From: Prevotella sp.
GTDB lineage: Bacteria; Bacteroidota; Bacteroidia; Bacteroidales; Dysgonomonadaceae
DNA length: 64,000 nt
NCBI GenBank assembly: GCA_031285625.1
Contig: JAITVV010000084.1
Location: 83,791-147,790, forward strand
Direction: 5' to 3'
Part shown: piece after piece, positions 37,076-47,552 of the stretch
How positions within the stretch are numbered: position 1 is the stretch's first letter
Layout of the letters: every line of letters begins with the position of its first letter
The notes under the pieces: generated by a model
Told to the model about the DNA's origin: nothing
Databases searched by the model: none
What the model saw: the letters and a program-made list of their open reading frames with translations, nothing else
Made by a program: the position numbers and the translations under genes

Positions 37076-40000
37076 ATGAGTGATAAAAAAACTTTCTCAA
37101 TAACCATTGATGGTTTGGAAAAAGCATATAATGATGTACTTAAATTAAGTGATGCACTGAAAGCAATTAACAGTGTTAATGCTTCTGTTGCTACAACTAA
37201 TAATGAAGTAACATCATCAATTACATCTAAAAGTAAAGCTACTGATGAATTATCAAAGGCACAGGAAAAATTAAATGCTTATGATGCTGAATATCAAAGA
37301 CAATTAGCTGAAACAAAAGCTGAATTATCAGCAAATAATAAAGAAATTCAAAATAATATTAAAGTAACACAAGCATTAGCAACAGTTGAAGCAGGTGTTA
37401 CAGATACTTATGCTGATAAACAAAGGTTATTAACTGCATTGGGGACTACGATTAAAAATATGTCCACCACAACTGATGCTGAGATAGCTCAACAGAATGA
37501 ATTAATTGCACAATATAAGGCATTAAATGATGAATTAACAGCTACTGATGAACGTATGGGTAATAACCAACGCAAAGTAGGTGCTTACGAAAATGCAACC
37601 AAATCATTGAAAGGTCAGTTAAGGGAAATGACAGAGGAATTGGCAACAATGATTGCTAATGGTGTTCAACCAACTGATGCTGCCTATCTTGATTTAGCGA
37701 CACGAGCAGGGGAATTACGTGATGCAATGGGTGATGCACAAGGTGCTATTACTAAATTTGGTTCTGATACAAGGGGATTAGATAATATTATATCAGTCGG
37801 ACAAGGTATTACATCCATATTTGGTACTGCACAGGGTGTAATGTCAATGTTTGGTCAATCGGGTGAACAGGTTGCTCAATCTATGGAGAAGATGATGGGT
37901 GTAATGACTACCTTACAATCACTCCAAGAATTGCAAAATCAATTAACTACACAAGGTACTGTGTTCAATAAATTATATACTACTGTATTACAAGCGATGG
38001 GATTAGCTAAAAAAGCTGATATAGCTAATACAGTATCACAGGCAGCAGCAACAACAGGTGCAAGTGTAGCAACAGGTGTTGCCACAACAGCAATGAAAGC
38101 ATTTAGGATTGCATTAGTTAGTACAGGTATTGGTGCTTTAATTGTTGGTTTAGGTCTATTAATATCCAATTTTGATAGTGTTAAAAAATGGGTGGTTGAT
38201 TTAGTTCCTGCATTAGGCAATATGGGTGAGGCTTTTGATGAAGTTAAATCTGTTGTGATGGGTATTGGTCAGGCATTATTGGAATTTGTTATTGCTCCAT
38301 TTAAGACTTTGATAGCTGTTGTACAGGGATTTATGGAAAATGGTATTGATGGCGCATTAGCAGCAGGTGAAGCACAGGTTAAAAGTTCACTTGATGTGGT
38401 TGGTAATTATGAAAAAGGTTATCACGACCAAAGTGTTAGGAATGCAGAAGCAGCAGCCAAAGCAAAAGCAGAAGCATCAGCAACTGAATTAGACAATTTA
38501 ATAAAAGATAATGAAGCTAAATTGGGTTCAGATTGGAAATATTCAACTGAAGGTAGAAAAGCATATGCTAATTTCTTTGATGCTAAAAAAGCAATGTATG
38601 GTGATGATAAAGAAAAGTATGCTGAGGCTCAAAGAGAGGCTTGGAAATTTATGGCTGAGACTACCAAACACGATGCAGACGAAAGAAAAAAACGTTCTGA
38701 TGCAGGTAAACAGGCAGCACAAGAAGCTAAACAAAGATTGGATGATTATAAAAAATCATTGGAAGCATTCACCAAACAAACGAATACATTAGAGATTAAT
38801 AATGAAAAAACAAGAATTACCAATGCAAAAGATGCTGCTGAAAAAATGGTTGCTACAACCAAAGATGAGTTAACCAAACGAAATAATGCTATAACAGAAG
38901 CCTATGGTAAACAACAGATTCTACAACAAAAATTAAATTTAGATGAAATTGCAGCAGTTGATAAACAATATAATGAATTGATTGAAAAAGCTAAAAAAGC
39001 TAAAAAAACTAAACAAGATATAAGTAAAATTGAAGAAGAAAGACAAAATCTATTATCTGAATTAAGAACAAAATTCACATTAGAAGAAATTAATTTAAAT
39101 AAAGAAAAAAACGAAAAAATTAAATCTTCCAATAAAGATTTTGATGATGATGAAAAAGAGAGGGCTGAAAATGCTAAAAAGTTAGCACAAGATAAGGTTA
39201 ATTTTGAGATGGAATTGATTGATAAACAATTTAAAACCATTAATGAATTAAAAGAAAACTTTACTGCAAGGGGTGGAGCATTAGATTTAATTGATGTTGA
39301 CCAAACAAAAGCAAATCTTGCTGTCATTCGTGATGAATTGGATAAACAAAAAACCTCATTAGTAAAATATAAAGATGAATTAGAGAAAAATACTACACTT
39401 GACCCCAAGGCAAAAGAAAAAGCATTGGATGATATTAATGCTAAAATTAAAGTTAATGCAAAAGATATTGCTGATAATACCCAACAACAAACCCAAGTTA
39501 TGACTAACTATTGGGCTGATTTTTCGGATAAAGTTGGTGGTTATATATCTGTTGTTAGTGATTCTTTAAATTCAATATTTGAAACAGTTGGTTCTTTCTT
39601 TGATATGAAGTTAGAAGAAGCACAAGAAAAATTAGATGAAATATCTGAAAAATATGATGAAACTGTTGAATTACAAGAAGAAAGCAATGAAAGGTTATTA
39701 GCATTACAAGAAGAAGCTAAAAATGTATCAGGTGGTAGGGCATTAGTTGTACAGGATGAAATTTCTCGTGAAATGGCATTAAATAAAGAACTTGCCAACC
39801 AAGAAAAACAATTAGCAAAAGAAAAAGAAGCCCGTGAAAAAGAAGTTGCCAAAATTCAAAAACAACAAAAGAAAGCTGAATTGATGGGAAATATTGTTAG
39901 CGGTTTATCAGGTGGTGCATTAGCTGTAATTAATGCATTACAGGTACAACCATTCCCATTAGGGTTAGCATTAGCTGCTGTTGCAGGCGCAATGAGTGCT

Positions 40001-40453
40001 GTACAGGTTGGTATAATGTCAGCTCAATTAGGTAAGTTAGAAAAGGGTGGATTATTACAAGGTAAACGACATTCAGAAGGTGGTATTCCTGTTGGTAATA
40101 CAGGTATTGAAGTTGAAGGTGGTGAATATGTTACCAATCGCAATACAACATCAAAGAATTTGGGTCTATTAACCTACATAAATAGTCAGGATAGGGAATT
40201 AGGTATTAATGATTTTGTTAGTTATTATGATGATAGTACAGGTAAAATAATGCCTAATCCAAGATTTAGAAAAATGTTTGCTGATGGTGGACAAATGGAT
40301 ATATCAAATATATCAAATTCATCAGGTACAAACAATGATGCAATCTTAAATGCATTATCAGGTATTAATTTTTCACCTGTTGTTAGTGTGGTTGATATAA
40401 TTGATTCTACTGCACAAGTAACAAGTGTAAGAGATTCAGCAGGATTTTCATAA
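37076..40453 (+). CDS. Tail tape measure protein
   Basis: This protein sets tail length and is injected with DNA. From ATG 37076 it has 1125 residues; an upstream in-frame start at 37016 would translate the cassette and is rejected. It has long coiled coils (about 60-200, 480-760 and 870-940), hydrophobic segments near 340-365 and 395-420, and a Gly/Ala-rich hydrophobic region near 940-985. The hydrophobic core ALVSTGIGALIVGLGLLI is typical of tape measures. Length implies a long flexible tail. Confidence 0.9.
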   Translation: MSDKKTFSITIDGLEKAYNDVLKLSDALKAINSVNASVATTNNEVTSSITSKSKATDELSKAQEKLNAYDAEYQRQLAETKAELSANNKEIQNNIKVTQALATVEAGVTDTYADKQRLLTALGTTIKNMSTTTDAEIAQQNELIAQYKALNDELTATDERMGNNQRKVGAYENATKSLKGQLREMTEELATMIANGVQPTDAAYLDLATRAGELRDAMGDAQGAITKFGSDTRGLDNIISVGQGITSIFGTAQGVMSMFGQSGEQVAQSMEKMMGVMTTLQSLQELQNQLTTQGTVFNKLYTTVLQAMGLAKKADIANTVSQAAATTGASVATGVATTAMKAFRIALVSTGIGALIVGLGLLISNFDSVKKWVVDLVPALGNMGEAFDEVKSVVMGIGQALLEFVIAPFKTLIAVVQGFMENGIDGALAAGEAQVKSSLDVVGNYEKGYHDQSVRNAEAAAKAKAEASATELDNLIKDNEAKLGSDWKYSTEGRKAYANFFDAKKAMYGDDKEKYAEAQREAWKFMAETTKHDADERKKRSDAGKQAAQEAKQRLDDYKKSLEAFTKQTNTLEINNEKTRITNAKDAAEKMVATTKDELTKRNNAITEAYGKQQILQQKLNLDEIAAVDKQYNELIEKAKKAKKTKQDISKIEEERQNLLSELRTKFTLEEINLNKEKNEKIKSSNKDFDDDEKERAENAKKLAQDKVNFEMELIDKQFKTINELKENFTARGGALDLIDVDQTKANLAVIRDELDKQKTSLVKYKDELEKNTTLDPKAKEKALDDINAKIKVNAKDIADNTQQQTQVMTNYWADFSDKVGGYISVVSDSLNSIFETVGSFFDMKLEEAQEKLDEISEKYDETVELQEESNERLLALQEEAKNVSGGRALVVQDEISREMALNKELANQEKQLAKEKEAREKEVAKIQKQQKKAELMGNIVSGLSGGALAVINALQVQPFPLGLALAAVAGAMSAVQVGIMSAQLGKLEKGGLLQGKRHSEGGIPVGNTGIEVEGGEYVTNRNTTSKNLGLLTYINSQDRELGINDFVSYYDDSTGKIMPNPRFRKMFADGGQMDISNISNSSGTNNDAILNALSGINFSPVVSVVDIIDSTAQVTSVRDSAGFS

Positions 40454-40469
40454 TTACCTATAATAATTA

Positions 40470-40480
40470 AAATATCAATA
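40470..40480 (+). promoter_or_regulatory. AAATATCAATA site before the first tail fibre gene
   Basis: Exact core copy with no hairpin or TATGTATAT. The start codon is 14 bases downstream. Confidence 0.5.
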
Positions 40481-40494
40481 TAGTAAAAATTAAT

Positions 40495-41688
40495 ATGATA
40501 ATTACGACAACAGATAGTTCAGTTAAAATTGAAGACAATAGTGGTATAGTTTGGACAGGTGGATTAAATACATTTGTATTAACTTATTCAGCACCTGAGG
40601 ATAGTGTAACATTATTTGATGACACAAGATTAATAGCAACAGGTAAATTAACTGATTCAACCATAAATGGTACTCAGTTAACAGGTGATAATATTGATAG
40701 CGCATTACAGGATATATTTAGTACAGCAGGTAGTAATAGTGGTACAGGTGGTGTTAGTTCAGTTAATGGTTATACAGGTAATGTAGCTTTAACTGCTGCT
40801 GATGTAAATGCTTATACACAAGACCAAGTAGATACTATGTTAGGTCAGTTAAATACAGCAGAATTTGCAGGTCCATATGCAACAATAGATGTTATACCAA
40901 CACCATATGATACAAATGACTTATATTTAGTTGGTGATGCAGTTCCATATGCTATCTATGCGAATGTTGCAGGTGTCTTAACACAAATAGGTAGTTCATC
41001 TGTTGATTTATCTGATTATTATACTAAAGATGAAATTGATTCAATTGGTGAAGCTGACCCAATTTTTAATGCTTGGAAAAATGGTACATCAGTTGTGATT
41101 GGTAGTTCTTCGACAGGTACAGGTATAGCCATTGGTAATATTGCACAAGGGGCAGGTATTGCAATTGGTAAAAATTCAGTAAGTTCAGCAAATAATAGTA
41201 TATCACTTGGTAATAATGCAAGGTCATTAGGTACAGGTATAGCCATTGGTTATTTGGCAGCAGCTAATATTAATTATGGTGTTGCTATTGGAGCATCTTC
41301 TTCAACAATTGCAACTAATGGTGTTGCTATTGCATATAATGCCTACAATGCAGGTAATAATGGTGTTGCTATTGGCTACAATGCAAGTACATTAGGTCAA
41401 AATTCGGTTGCATTGGGAACACAATCACAGGCAAAAAACCCTAATGAGATAGGTATTGGAGCAAATAATAAAATTGTATCAGGTTCAACTGCTGAACAAA
41501 ATACACAATTTACTGTTGCATCATATTCTGCTGATACTTCAACTAAAAGAAATGCCCTAGAAATTCGTCAAAATGATGATATATGGATTTTTATGAATAA
41601 TAATCAAGTAATGATTCAAGATTATTTTAATCAAATAGAGGATTTAAAAGTACAAATAGAGGATTTAAGAGCACAAATAGGTGGGTAA
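40495..41688 (+). CDS. Tail fibre with YadA-like head repeats
   Basis: This 397-residue protein has an N-terminal attachment region and an SVNGYTGNVALTAADV motif common in fibres. From about residue 205 to 325 it has repeats of the type GIAIGNNA..., as in trimeric autotransporter (YadA-like) heads. It ends in a short coiled coil (QIEDLKVQIEDLRAQ). This predicts a trimeric fibre. The repeats are a likely site for variation in receptor binding. Confidence 0.75.
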   Translation: MIITTTDSSVKIEDNSGIVWTGGLNTFVLTYSAPEDSVTLFDDTRLIATGKLTDSTINGTQLTGDNIDSALQDIFSTAGSNSGTGGVSSVNGYTGNVALTAADVNAYTQDQVDTMLGQLNTAEFAGPYATIDVIPTPYDTNDLYLVGDAVPYAIYANVAGVLTQIGSSSVDLSDYYTKDEIDSIGEADPIFNAWKNGTSVVIGSSSTGTGIAIGNIAQGAGIAIGKNSVSSANNSISLGNNARSLGTGIAIGYLAAANINYGVAIGASSSTIATNGVAIAYNAYNAGNNGVAIGYNASTLGQNSVALGTQSQAKNPNEIGIGANNKIVSGSTAEQNTQFTVASYSADTSTKRNALEIRQNDDIWIFMNNNQVMIQDYFNQIEDLKVQIEDLRAQIGG

Positions 41689-41717
41689 TATAATTTTAAA
41701 ATATTATAAATGAAATG

Positions 41718-41763
41718 AAAGGTGGACATGTCCACCTTTTTCTTTTTATATGAAATATCAATA
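41718..41763 (+). promoter_or_regulatory. Terminator-promoter cassette, variant
   Basis: A 22-base perfect palindrome (41718-41739, core GGTGGACATGTCCACC) is followed by a T-rich tract and AAATATCAATA (41753-41763). TATGTATAT is degenerate and the spacing is shorter. The start codon is 18 bases further. Confidence 0.6.
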
Positions 41764-41781
41764 AAGTAAAAAATAATTGAT

Positions 41782-43440
41782 ATGACCATAAATGAATTAA
41801 AATATCTAATTACAACTAAAATATATACAAATGGTATTGAAGATATAACAGCAGAAGATTTACAACAAGTGTTATTGGTTATGGCAGATAGTGCATTTAC
41901 TGATGTTATTGACAGATTAGATGTAACACGTGTTGATGCAGCATTATCAGCTAATCAAGGTAAGATATTGAATGATAAAATTACTTCAATATTAAATGAT
42001 ACATCTGATATTCATCTTACCATTAATAGTATTCTATCAGAATTGCTTACATTATCAGATAATATTGCAACTGAGGTTAATGATAGAAAAACTGCTGACA
42101 CAGCCATATTAGTTAGTTTAGATAATGAAATTACCAACCGCACAAATGGTGATATATCAATTAATACAGCCCTAACAAAAGAAATTCAAGATAGAAAAGA
42201 TGCAGATACTGCCATTAATACAACTATTACAAGCAATGTTAATACTATTAATGGTAAAATTAATACTTTAACCAATAATTTAACTGCTGAGGCTGCTATT
42301 CGTGAACAAGCTGATACAGCATTAGGTGTAAGAATTGATAATGAAACTACCAATAGAATAAATTATGACCAAAGATTGGATGATAAAATATCAACTGAGG
42401 CTACTGACAGGAAAAATGGTGATATTCAGATTCAATTAACATTAAATAATGAAATTGAAGAAAGAAAATCAGATGTAAACGCTTTAAATACAAGGGTTAC
42501 AATTGAAGTTCAAGATAGAACCAATGCAGATAAATTACTTAATCAACGAATTGATAATCTTCCTGTAATTGATTTAACACCATATTATACAAAGGATGAG
42601 GTTGATGATTTAATTGATAATATTGAAGCAGGTGAAGTAGATTTATCTGATTATTATACTAAAGAACAAGTAGATGAAGCCATTGATGAAGCAGTTACAG
42701 GTGGTACAGTCGATTTATCTAATTATTATACAAAAACTGATGCTGATGCCTTATTAAATAATAAAGCTGATAAATCAACAACTTATAACAAGACAGAAGT
42801 AGATAGTAAATTTACACCATATTATACATCAGCACAAGTTGATAGTAAAATTGCTGCTATTCCTACTGTTGATTTAACTAATTATTATGATAAGGATGAA
42901 ATTGATGACCTATTAGATAATTTATCAGCAGGTGATGTTGATTTAACAAACTATTATACTAAGTTACAAGCAGATAGTTTATTATCAAATAAAGCTAATG
43001 TAGGTGATTCATATACCAAGACAGAAGTTGATGGTAAAATTGCTGCTATTCCTGCTACTGATTTATCAAATTATTATACCAAGACAGAAGTAGATAGTTT
43101 AATACCTGATTTATCTAATTATTATACCAATGATGAAATTGATAATTTGCTATTAAATAAGGCTTCTGCTATTGATGTAGCAGGTAAACAAGATAGATTA
43201 ACAGCAGGTACTAACATTACAATAGCAGGTAATGTAATATCAGCAAAAGATACTGTATATGATGATACTGCACTACAATTAATGGTATCACAAAAGCAGA
43301 ATCAATTAGTTGTTAGTGATGGTTTAAATTTGGATAGTACCAGATTAACTTTGGATATCCAACACGTGATATTAACACAGGCAGAATTTGATGCATTAAC
43401 CACTAAATCAACCACAACAATATATTATATAAAAGGATAA
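41782..43440 (+). CDS. Tail fibre with YYTK repeats
   Basis: This 552-residue fibre is made of heptad-like coiled coil (about 60-260, with repeated DRK/NRTN units) and then about eight copies of NYYTKTEVD-type repeats (about 265-460). Such repeats are typical of phage fibre shafts that trimerise. The C-terminal part (RLTAGTNITIAGNVISAKD and YYIKG) is a common fibre end. It is followed after one base by the next gene. Confidence 0.75.
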   Translation: MTINELKYLITTKIYTNGIEDITAEDLQQVLLVMADSAFTDVIDRLDVTRVDAALSANQGKILNDKITSILNDTSDIHLTINSILSELLTLSDNIATEVNDRKTADTAILVSLDNEITNRTNGDISINTALTKEIQDRKDADTAINTTITSNVNTINGKINTLTNNLTAEAAIREQADTALGVRIDNETTNRINYDQRLDDKISTEATDRKNGDIQIQLTLNNEIEERKSDVNALNTRVTIEVQDRTNADKLLNQRIDNLPVIDLTPYYTKDEVDDLIDNIEAGEVDLSDYYTKEQVDEAIDEAVTGGTVDLSNYYTKTDADALLNNKADKSTTYNKTEVDSKFTPYYTSAQVDSKIAAIPTVDLTNYYDKDEIDDLLDNLSAGDVDLTNYYTKLQADSLLSNKANVGDSYTKTEVDGKIAAIPATDLSNYYTKTEVDSLIPDLSNYYTNDEIDNLLLNKASAIDVAGKQDRLTAGTNITIAGNVISAKDTVYDDTALQLMVSQKQNQLVVSDGLNLDSTRLTLDIQHVILTQAEFDALTTKSTTTIYYIKG

Positions 43441-43441
43441 T

Positions 43442-44580
43442 ATGGGAATATACAGCACAAATGATATAAGTTCAATATATATTGGTGGTACTAATATAAT
43501 AAAGGTATTTGCAGGGGATATACAAGTTTTTCCTGCTGCTGTAATACCACCTGTAACAGATGAAATTGTTAAAGTAGGCTTTTCAGATGAAATTGGTTCA
43601 TCTGAAATGGTATATGTAACCCCATCAGGACAGTATATAATGGGCTTAAATAACTATGAATCCCCAAATACTTATTATACAACAAAAGTATATTCAATAA
43701 ATAATTCATTATCAACATCAAAAGCATTAACTTCTACTGCTAAACCTTATGCAGGTTCAGTTATTGGTAGTGATTTATATATTTATACCAATAACTCAAG
43801 TAATGTTGATTTTATCTATAAGTATAATGATGCAACTTCATCCTTTACCAAGATAAATTCAAGTACAACTAAGGTTATAAATAATATATTTGATATTGAT
43901 GGTGTAATATATGCTGTTGGTAATAGGTATGTATTTACCATTTCAAATAATAATTTAGTTGTATTAGCTGATACTACTACTTCCATTAATTTTTATTACG
44001 GGGTTAAAATAGGTAGTGATATTATATTTAATGCGCAAACAGGTATGTATAAATATAATGGTTCAACCACAACTAAAATATTGAATTTTGGGAGTGTATA
44101 TAAGCCATATTTCGCTAATAATAAATATTATTATCCTTATGGTTCAGGTAGTATTAGCGCATTTTATGTTATTGATGAAAATTTGATTGATAGTATTAAG
44201 TCCTTTACAGACTTTACTATTGTGAGTAGCACAAATAAGTTACCAATTCAAATGATAAATGGTGAATTATTTTTAATTGCAAAAAGTAAATCGGATAGTA
44301 AATTTTATTTATATAAATTAAATGCAGATGATACATATACACAGCTTGTACAAGTTGATTTAAGTCAAAATATTGAAATGTATTATTTTAATGATGCATT
44401 ATATGTTCAGTCAAATGATATAACTATGGTGTACTCTATAAGTATGATTTAAATACATTTAGCCATACAGTATTATTAGACGGTACACAAGGATATTATT
44501 TAAATACAATATCATTATCAACAGATGAACAAAAATTATTCCTTGATTGTGATGATGGTTGGCGATATATAAGTATATAA
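43442..44580 (+). pseudogene. Receptor-binding or fibre-tip protein, frameshifted near its C-terminus
   Basis: The first frame gives 336 residues ending at 44452. The N-terminus (DISSIYIGGTNIIKVFAGD) is an adaptor seen in Bacteroidetes phage fibres, and the rest forms repeated beta blades like a small propeller. In the -1 frame the text continues sensibly from 44419 (YNYGVLYKYDLNTFSHTVLLD) to a stop at 44580, adding the expected last blade of about 50 residues. One missing base near 44420 would explain it. No homopolymer is present, so this looks like a mutation or an assembly error. Confidence 0.6.
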
Positions 44581-44591
44581 TATATAAATGA

Positions 44592-44632
44592 ATGGTTGCA
44601 GTGATTGCAACCATTTTTTTATTTATCAATAT
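44592..44632 (+). promoter_or_regulatory. Terminator-promoter cassette, variant
   Basis: Hairpin ATGGTTGCA/TGCAACCAT (44592-44614) with seven T is followed directly by TTATCAATATT, a variant of the core. The start codon is at 44646. An in-frame ATG in the hairpin at 44592 is not a plausible start. Confidence 0.55.
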
Positions 44633-44645
44633 TATAAAAAATAAT

Positions 44646-45836
44646 ATGATTAATAGAGATTTACCATTATATAAATGTGAAATTAAGGATGATGATGATA
44701 CAGGTATATATGCAATGTCATTTGTTGATTATCCTGCTGTTGAAGTAGATTTTATTGCATTATCAAAGGTGTCTGAACATAAACTACACCTTAACCAAGA
44801 TAAACAAATTCTTACAGGTGCTATATTAATTCCTGACCAAATAATATATAGAAATGATAATGGATATGAATATAACATATCATTTGATGCTGACCAAATT
44901 GAAAAAATATCACATAAAATGATGAAAAATTCAATTGTTCTTCATAGCACCACACATCAACATCAATCTGAACTATCTGATAATTATTTAATTGAAATGT
45001 GGATAATTGAAGACCCTGATAATGATAAATCAAATGCATTAGGCTTTAAAAATTTACCAAAAGGGACAATGATGGCTTCATATAAGATTACTGATAATGA
45101 TTATTGGTTAAATGAAGTAAAGACAGGCAATGTAAATGGATTTAGTCTAGAAGGGTATTTTTACGACAATAAAGTTAATCTAAAAAAAGATAAAGAAAAA
45201 TTATCAATAAAAGAAAATATAGTAGAAATGCAAAAAGAAAATACAAGTTTAATAAACAGAATTTTAAAAGCAATTAATATGTCAATGGATGAAGTTGATT
45301 CAAAAGATGTAACTGAATCTGGTAAAAACTTTAAAGAATTTACATTGAAAGATGGTAAAGTGATTAAAGTTGATGAAGAAGGATTTGCAACTATTGATGG
45401 TGAACAAGCTCCAAGCGGTGAACATATCTTATCTGATGATGCTGTAATTGTAATTAATGCAGAAGGGTATATGGTTGAAACAGTTGAAGAAGTAAAGAGT
45501 GAAGAACCTGCTACTGCTGAAACTGAATTAGCTGATGAAACACCTGCTGATGAACCAAAATCAGAAGATGCACCTGTTGAAAAATTCAAAGTTGAAATTG
45601 ATGGTACTGAATATGAAGTTGATGAAGCGGTTGCAAATTATATTGCTGCTTTACAAGCTGAAATAGCCTCTCTTACAGAAGATAAGACAGCAACAGATGC
45701 TGAATTAGCTACATTGAAGAAAAATACACCAAGTGCTTCACCTATTAATGTGAACGCAAACAAAAATGAAAAAAAATATACTGAAATGAGTAGAGCAGAA
45801 CAAATTGCTTACCAAATGAGAAGTGTATTAAAATAA
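44646..45836 (+). CDS. Prohead protease, XkdF-like, with C-terminal scaffold region
   Basis: About 396 residues. The first 180 resemble XkdF-type prohead proteases (FVDYPAVEVDFIALSK, GAILIPDQIIYR, HQHQSELSDNYLIEMWIIED, GTMMASYKI, VNGFSLEGYF). The acidic, Ala/Glu-rich C-terminal part with coiled coil looks like a scaffold. It lies directly before the major capsid gene, the usual place. The protein likely shapes and matures the prohead. Confidence 0.8.
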   Translation: MINRDLPLYKCEIKDDDDTGIYAMSFVDYPAVEVDFIALSKVSEHKLHLNQDKQILTGAILIPDQIIYRNDNGYEYNISFDADQIEKISHKMMKNSIVLHSTTHQHQSELSDNYLIEMWIIEDPDNDKSNALGFKNLPKGTMMASYKITDNDYWLNEVKTGNVNGFSLEGYFYDNKVNLKKDKEKLSIKENIVEMQKENTSLINRILKAINMSMDEVDSKDVTESGKNFKEFTLKDGKVIKVDEEGFATIDGEQAPSGEHILSDDAVIVINAEGYMVETVEEVKSEEPATAETELADETPADEPKSEDAPVEKFKVEIDGTEYEVDEAVANYIAALQAEIASLTEDKTATDAELATLKKNTPSASPINVNANKNEKKYTEMSRAEQIAYQMRSVLK

Positions 45837-45847
45837 TAATTTTTTTA

Positions 45848-45857
45848 ATTATCAATA
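45848..45857 (+). promoter_or_regulatory. ATTATCAATA site before the capsid gene
   Basis: A variant of the phage core motif lies 33 bases before the capsid start codon, more distant than in other copies. Confidence 0.35.
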
Positions 45858-45890
45858 ATTAAAATATAAAGAAAAATATAATAAAATAAG

Positions 45891-46811
45891 ATGGCAATAG
45901 ATTTAACAACTACAACTTATCAACCAAAGAGAGAATTAGATTTCTTTACCAAGTTGATGTTTAATAACAAAACATCTGAACACGTGCGTATTATACCAAA
46001 TGTAAAATATGAAACACTATTAAATATATCTGATATTACAGATGATTTGCTACAATTTGATGGTGCAGGTGTTGATTGTGGATGGACACCTTCAGGTGAT
46101 GTAAAATTCAGTGAAAGAGTACTTAAAGTAGTACCATTCAAAATTAATTTTGAGCAATGTTTAAAGGATTTTGAAGGAACTTGGTTAGGTGAAGCAATGA
46201 AACCAGGTGCAAATTTAGGTGAAATGCCTATTGAGGCTAATGAACAAATTGTTTTCCTTTTAGGTAAAAAAATTGGTAAAGAAATTGAAAATAAAGTTTG
46301 GAATGCTGTGGCTTCTGCAACTTCAAATGATGGTTTCTTAAACATTTTGGCAACTGCAACTGATACTAATGCAGTAGCAGGTGTGAGTTTAACAAAAGCT
46401 AATGTTTTGGGTGAGATGGAAAAAGTTTACTTAGCACAAACTGCTGATGTAATTGGCGGTTCACAAGAAGGAAATTTAAAATTCTATGTTGGTACATTAA
46501 CTTCTCAAATAATTAGATTGGCTTTGGGTGATGCTTCAAATCAAACAATTGCTTCAAATTGGGTTGCTGATGCAAATGGTTTAAAATATATGGGTTATGA
46601 TGTTGTTGCATTGAATGCAATACCTGCTAACACTATTGTATTTGCAAACCAAACTAATTTAGCTTATGGTACTGACTTGATTTCAGATGAAACTGAATTA
46701 AAAATTGGTATGTTCCCTGAACCTAATGAAGATATGTATTTTGCAAAAGGTCGTTTGAAACTTGGTGTACAAGTTGGATTCCCTGATGAAGTAGTTTACT
46801 ACCATTCATAA
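45891..46811 (+). CDS. Major capsid protein
   Basis: This 306-residue protein follows the prohead protease and scaffold and is followed by tail-tube-like genes. It has the mixed alpha/beta character and even composition of phage capsid subunits (KVVPFKINFEQCLKDFEGTWL, PEDE-type loops). I identify it by position and general resemblance to capsid proteins of Bacteroidetes siphophages; no short motif proves it. Confidence 0.7.
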   Translation: MAIDLTTTTYQPKRELDFFTKLMFNNKTSEHVRIIPNVKYETLLNISDITDDLLQFDGAGVDCGWTPSGDVKFSERVLKVVPFKINFEQCLKDFEGTWLGEAMKPGANLGEMPIEANEQIVFLLGKKIGKEIENKVWNAVASATSNDGFLNILATATDTNAVAGVSLTKANVLGEMEKVYLAQTADVIGGSQEGNLKFYVGTLTSQIIRLALGDASNQTIASNWVADANGLKYMGYDVVALNAIPANTIVFANQTNLAYGTDLISDETELKIGMFPEPNEDMYFAKGRLKLGVQVGFPDEVVYYHS

Positions 46812-46827
46812 TCAAATAATATAATAT

Positions 46828-46853
46828 ATGGGGGATATGAATAATATCCCCAT
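46828..46853 (+). terminator. Hairpin after the capsid gene
   Basis: Stem ATGGGGGATAT pairs with ATATCCCCAT. No long T tract follows, so it may stabilise the 3' end or act as a weak terminator. Confidence 0.45.
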
Positions 46854-46896
46854 AATATTAAAACTGAATAATAAAATTAAAAAAATATAATACAAA

Positions 46897-47451
46897 ATGG
46901 GATGTTTAATAACAAATGGTATAGTAAAGTCTTGTGATTACTCTGTAAGTGGTATTCAAAGAGTTTATATTACCAATTTCAATAAAGATACCACTTATAC
47001 CAATGATACTGATAGTGATGCTATTGCTACTATAACATTAGGAGACCCGACTGATAAGTATTTTTATTTTGAACCGCTTGATAATACTGCCTTCTTTCAA
47101 GATGATTTAACAGTAGGTTCAAATGGTACCAAATATCGTACTCATACAGTTACCCTATTGTTAGATGGTAATGTATATGACTACAACAAGGTGGCTACTG
47201 CATTAGACCTAGGTAAATTTACTGTAGTAACAGTTGATGCATCAGTTGATAGTGTTGGTTCAGGTGCTGTAAGAATGTTTGGTAGAATGAATGGTTTATC
47301 GGCAACAGCTAATAACTTGGCAAGTGGTACAGCAGTAGGTGATTCAAAGGCTTGGACTTTGACATTGGTTGGTACACAAGGTGAATTACACCAAATATTG
47401 GAAGATGAATCAGTTGTAACTGCATTGCTTCCATCTACAACTACTCCATAA
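46897..47451 (+). CDS. Tail tube protein (first copy)
   Basis: This 184-residue protein begins CLITNGIVKSCDYSVSGIQ and ends with beta text (KAWTLTLVGTQGELHQILED), which fits major tail tube proteins of Bacteroidetes siphophages. The next gene has the same start pattern and a similar beta region, so the two are paralogues. Cassette 5 separates them. Confidence 0.65.
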   Translation: MGCLITNGIVKSCDYSVSGIQRVYITNFNKDTTYTNDTDSDAIATITLGDPTDKYFYFEPLDNTAFFQDDLTVGSNGTKYRTHTVTLLLDGNVYDYNKVATALDLGKFTVVTVDASVDSVGSGAVRMFGRMNGLSATANNLASGTAVGDSKAWTLTLVGTQGELHQILEDESVVTALLPSTTTP

Positions 47452-47480
47452 TTTAAAAAAATTTAAATTAAAATATTAAA

Positions 47481-47537
47481 TGAATAATACAATTAAGTAT
47501 TATTCATTTTTTTATGTATATACCACAAATATCAATA
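47481..47537 (+). promoter_or_regulatory. Terminator-promoter cassette 5
   Basis: Hairpin TGAATAATAC/GTATTATTCA (47481-47506), T tract, TATGTATAT (47513-47521), five bases and AAATATCAATA (47527-47537). The start codon follows after 15 bases. Confidence 0.7.
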
Positions 47538-47552
47538 TTATAAAATTATAAT

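Noticed and set aside
38902-39408. 168-codon minus-strand frame inside the tape measure gene
   Set aside because: Shadow of a Lys/Glu-rich coiled coil; Ser/Phe-rich nonsense text.
41090-41450. Regular short repeats that could look like a CRISPR array
   Set aside because: They are in frame within a fibre gene and encode GIAIGNNA-type YadA head repeats; no equal spacers or conserved direct repeat.
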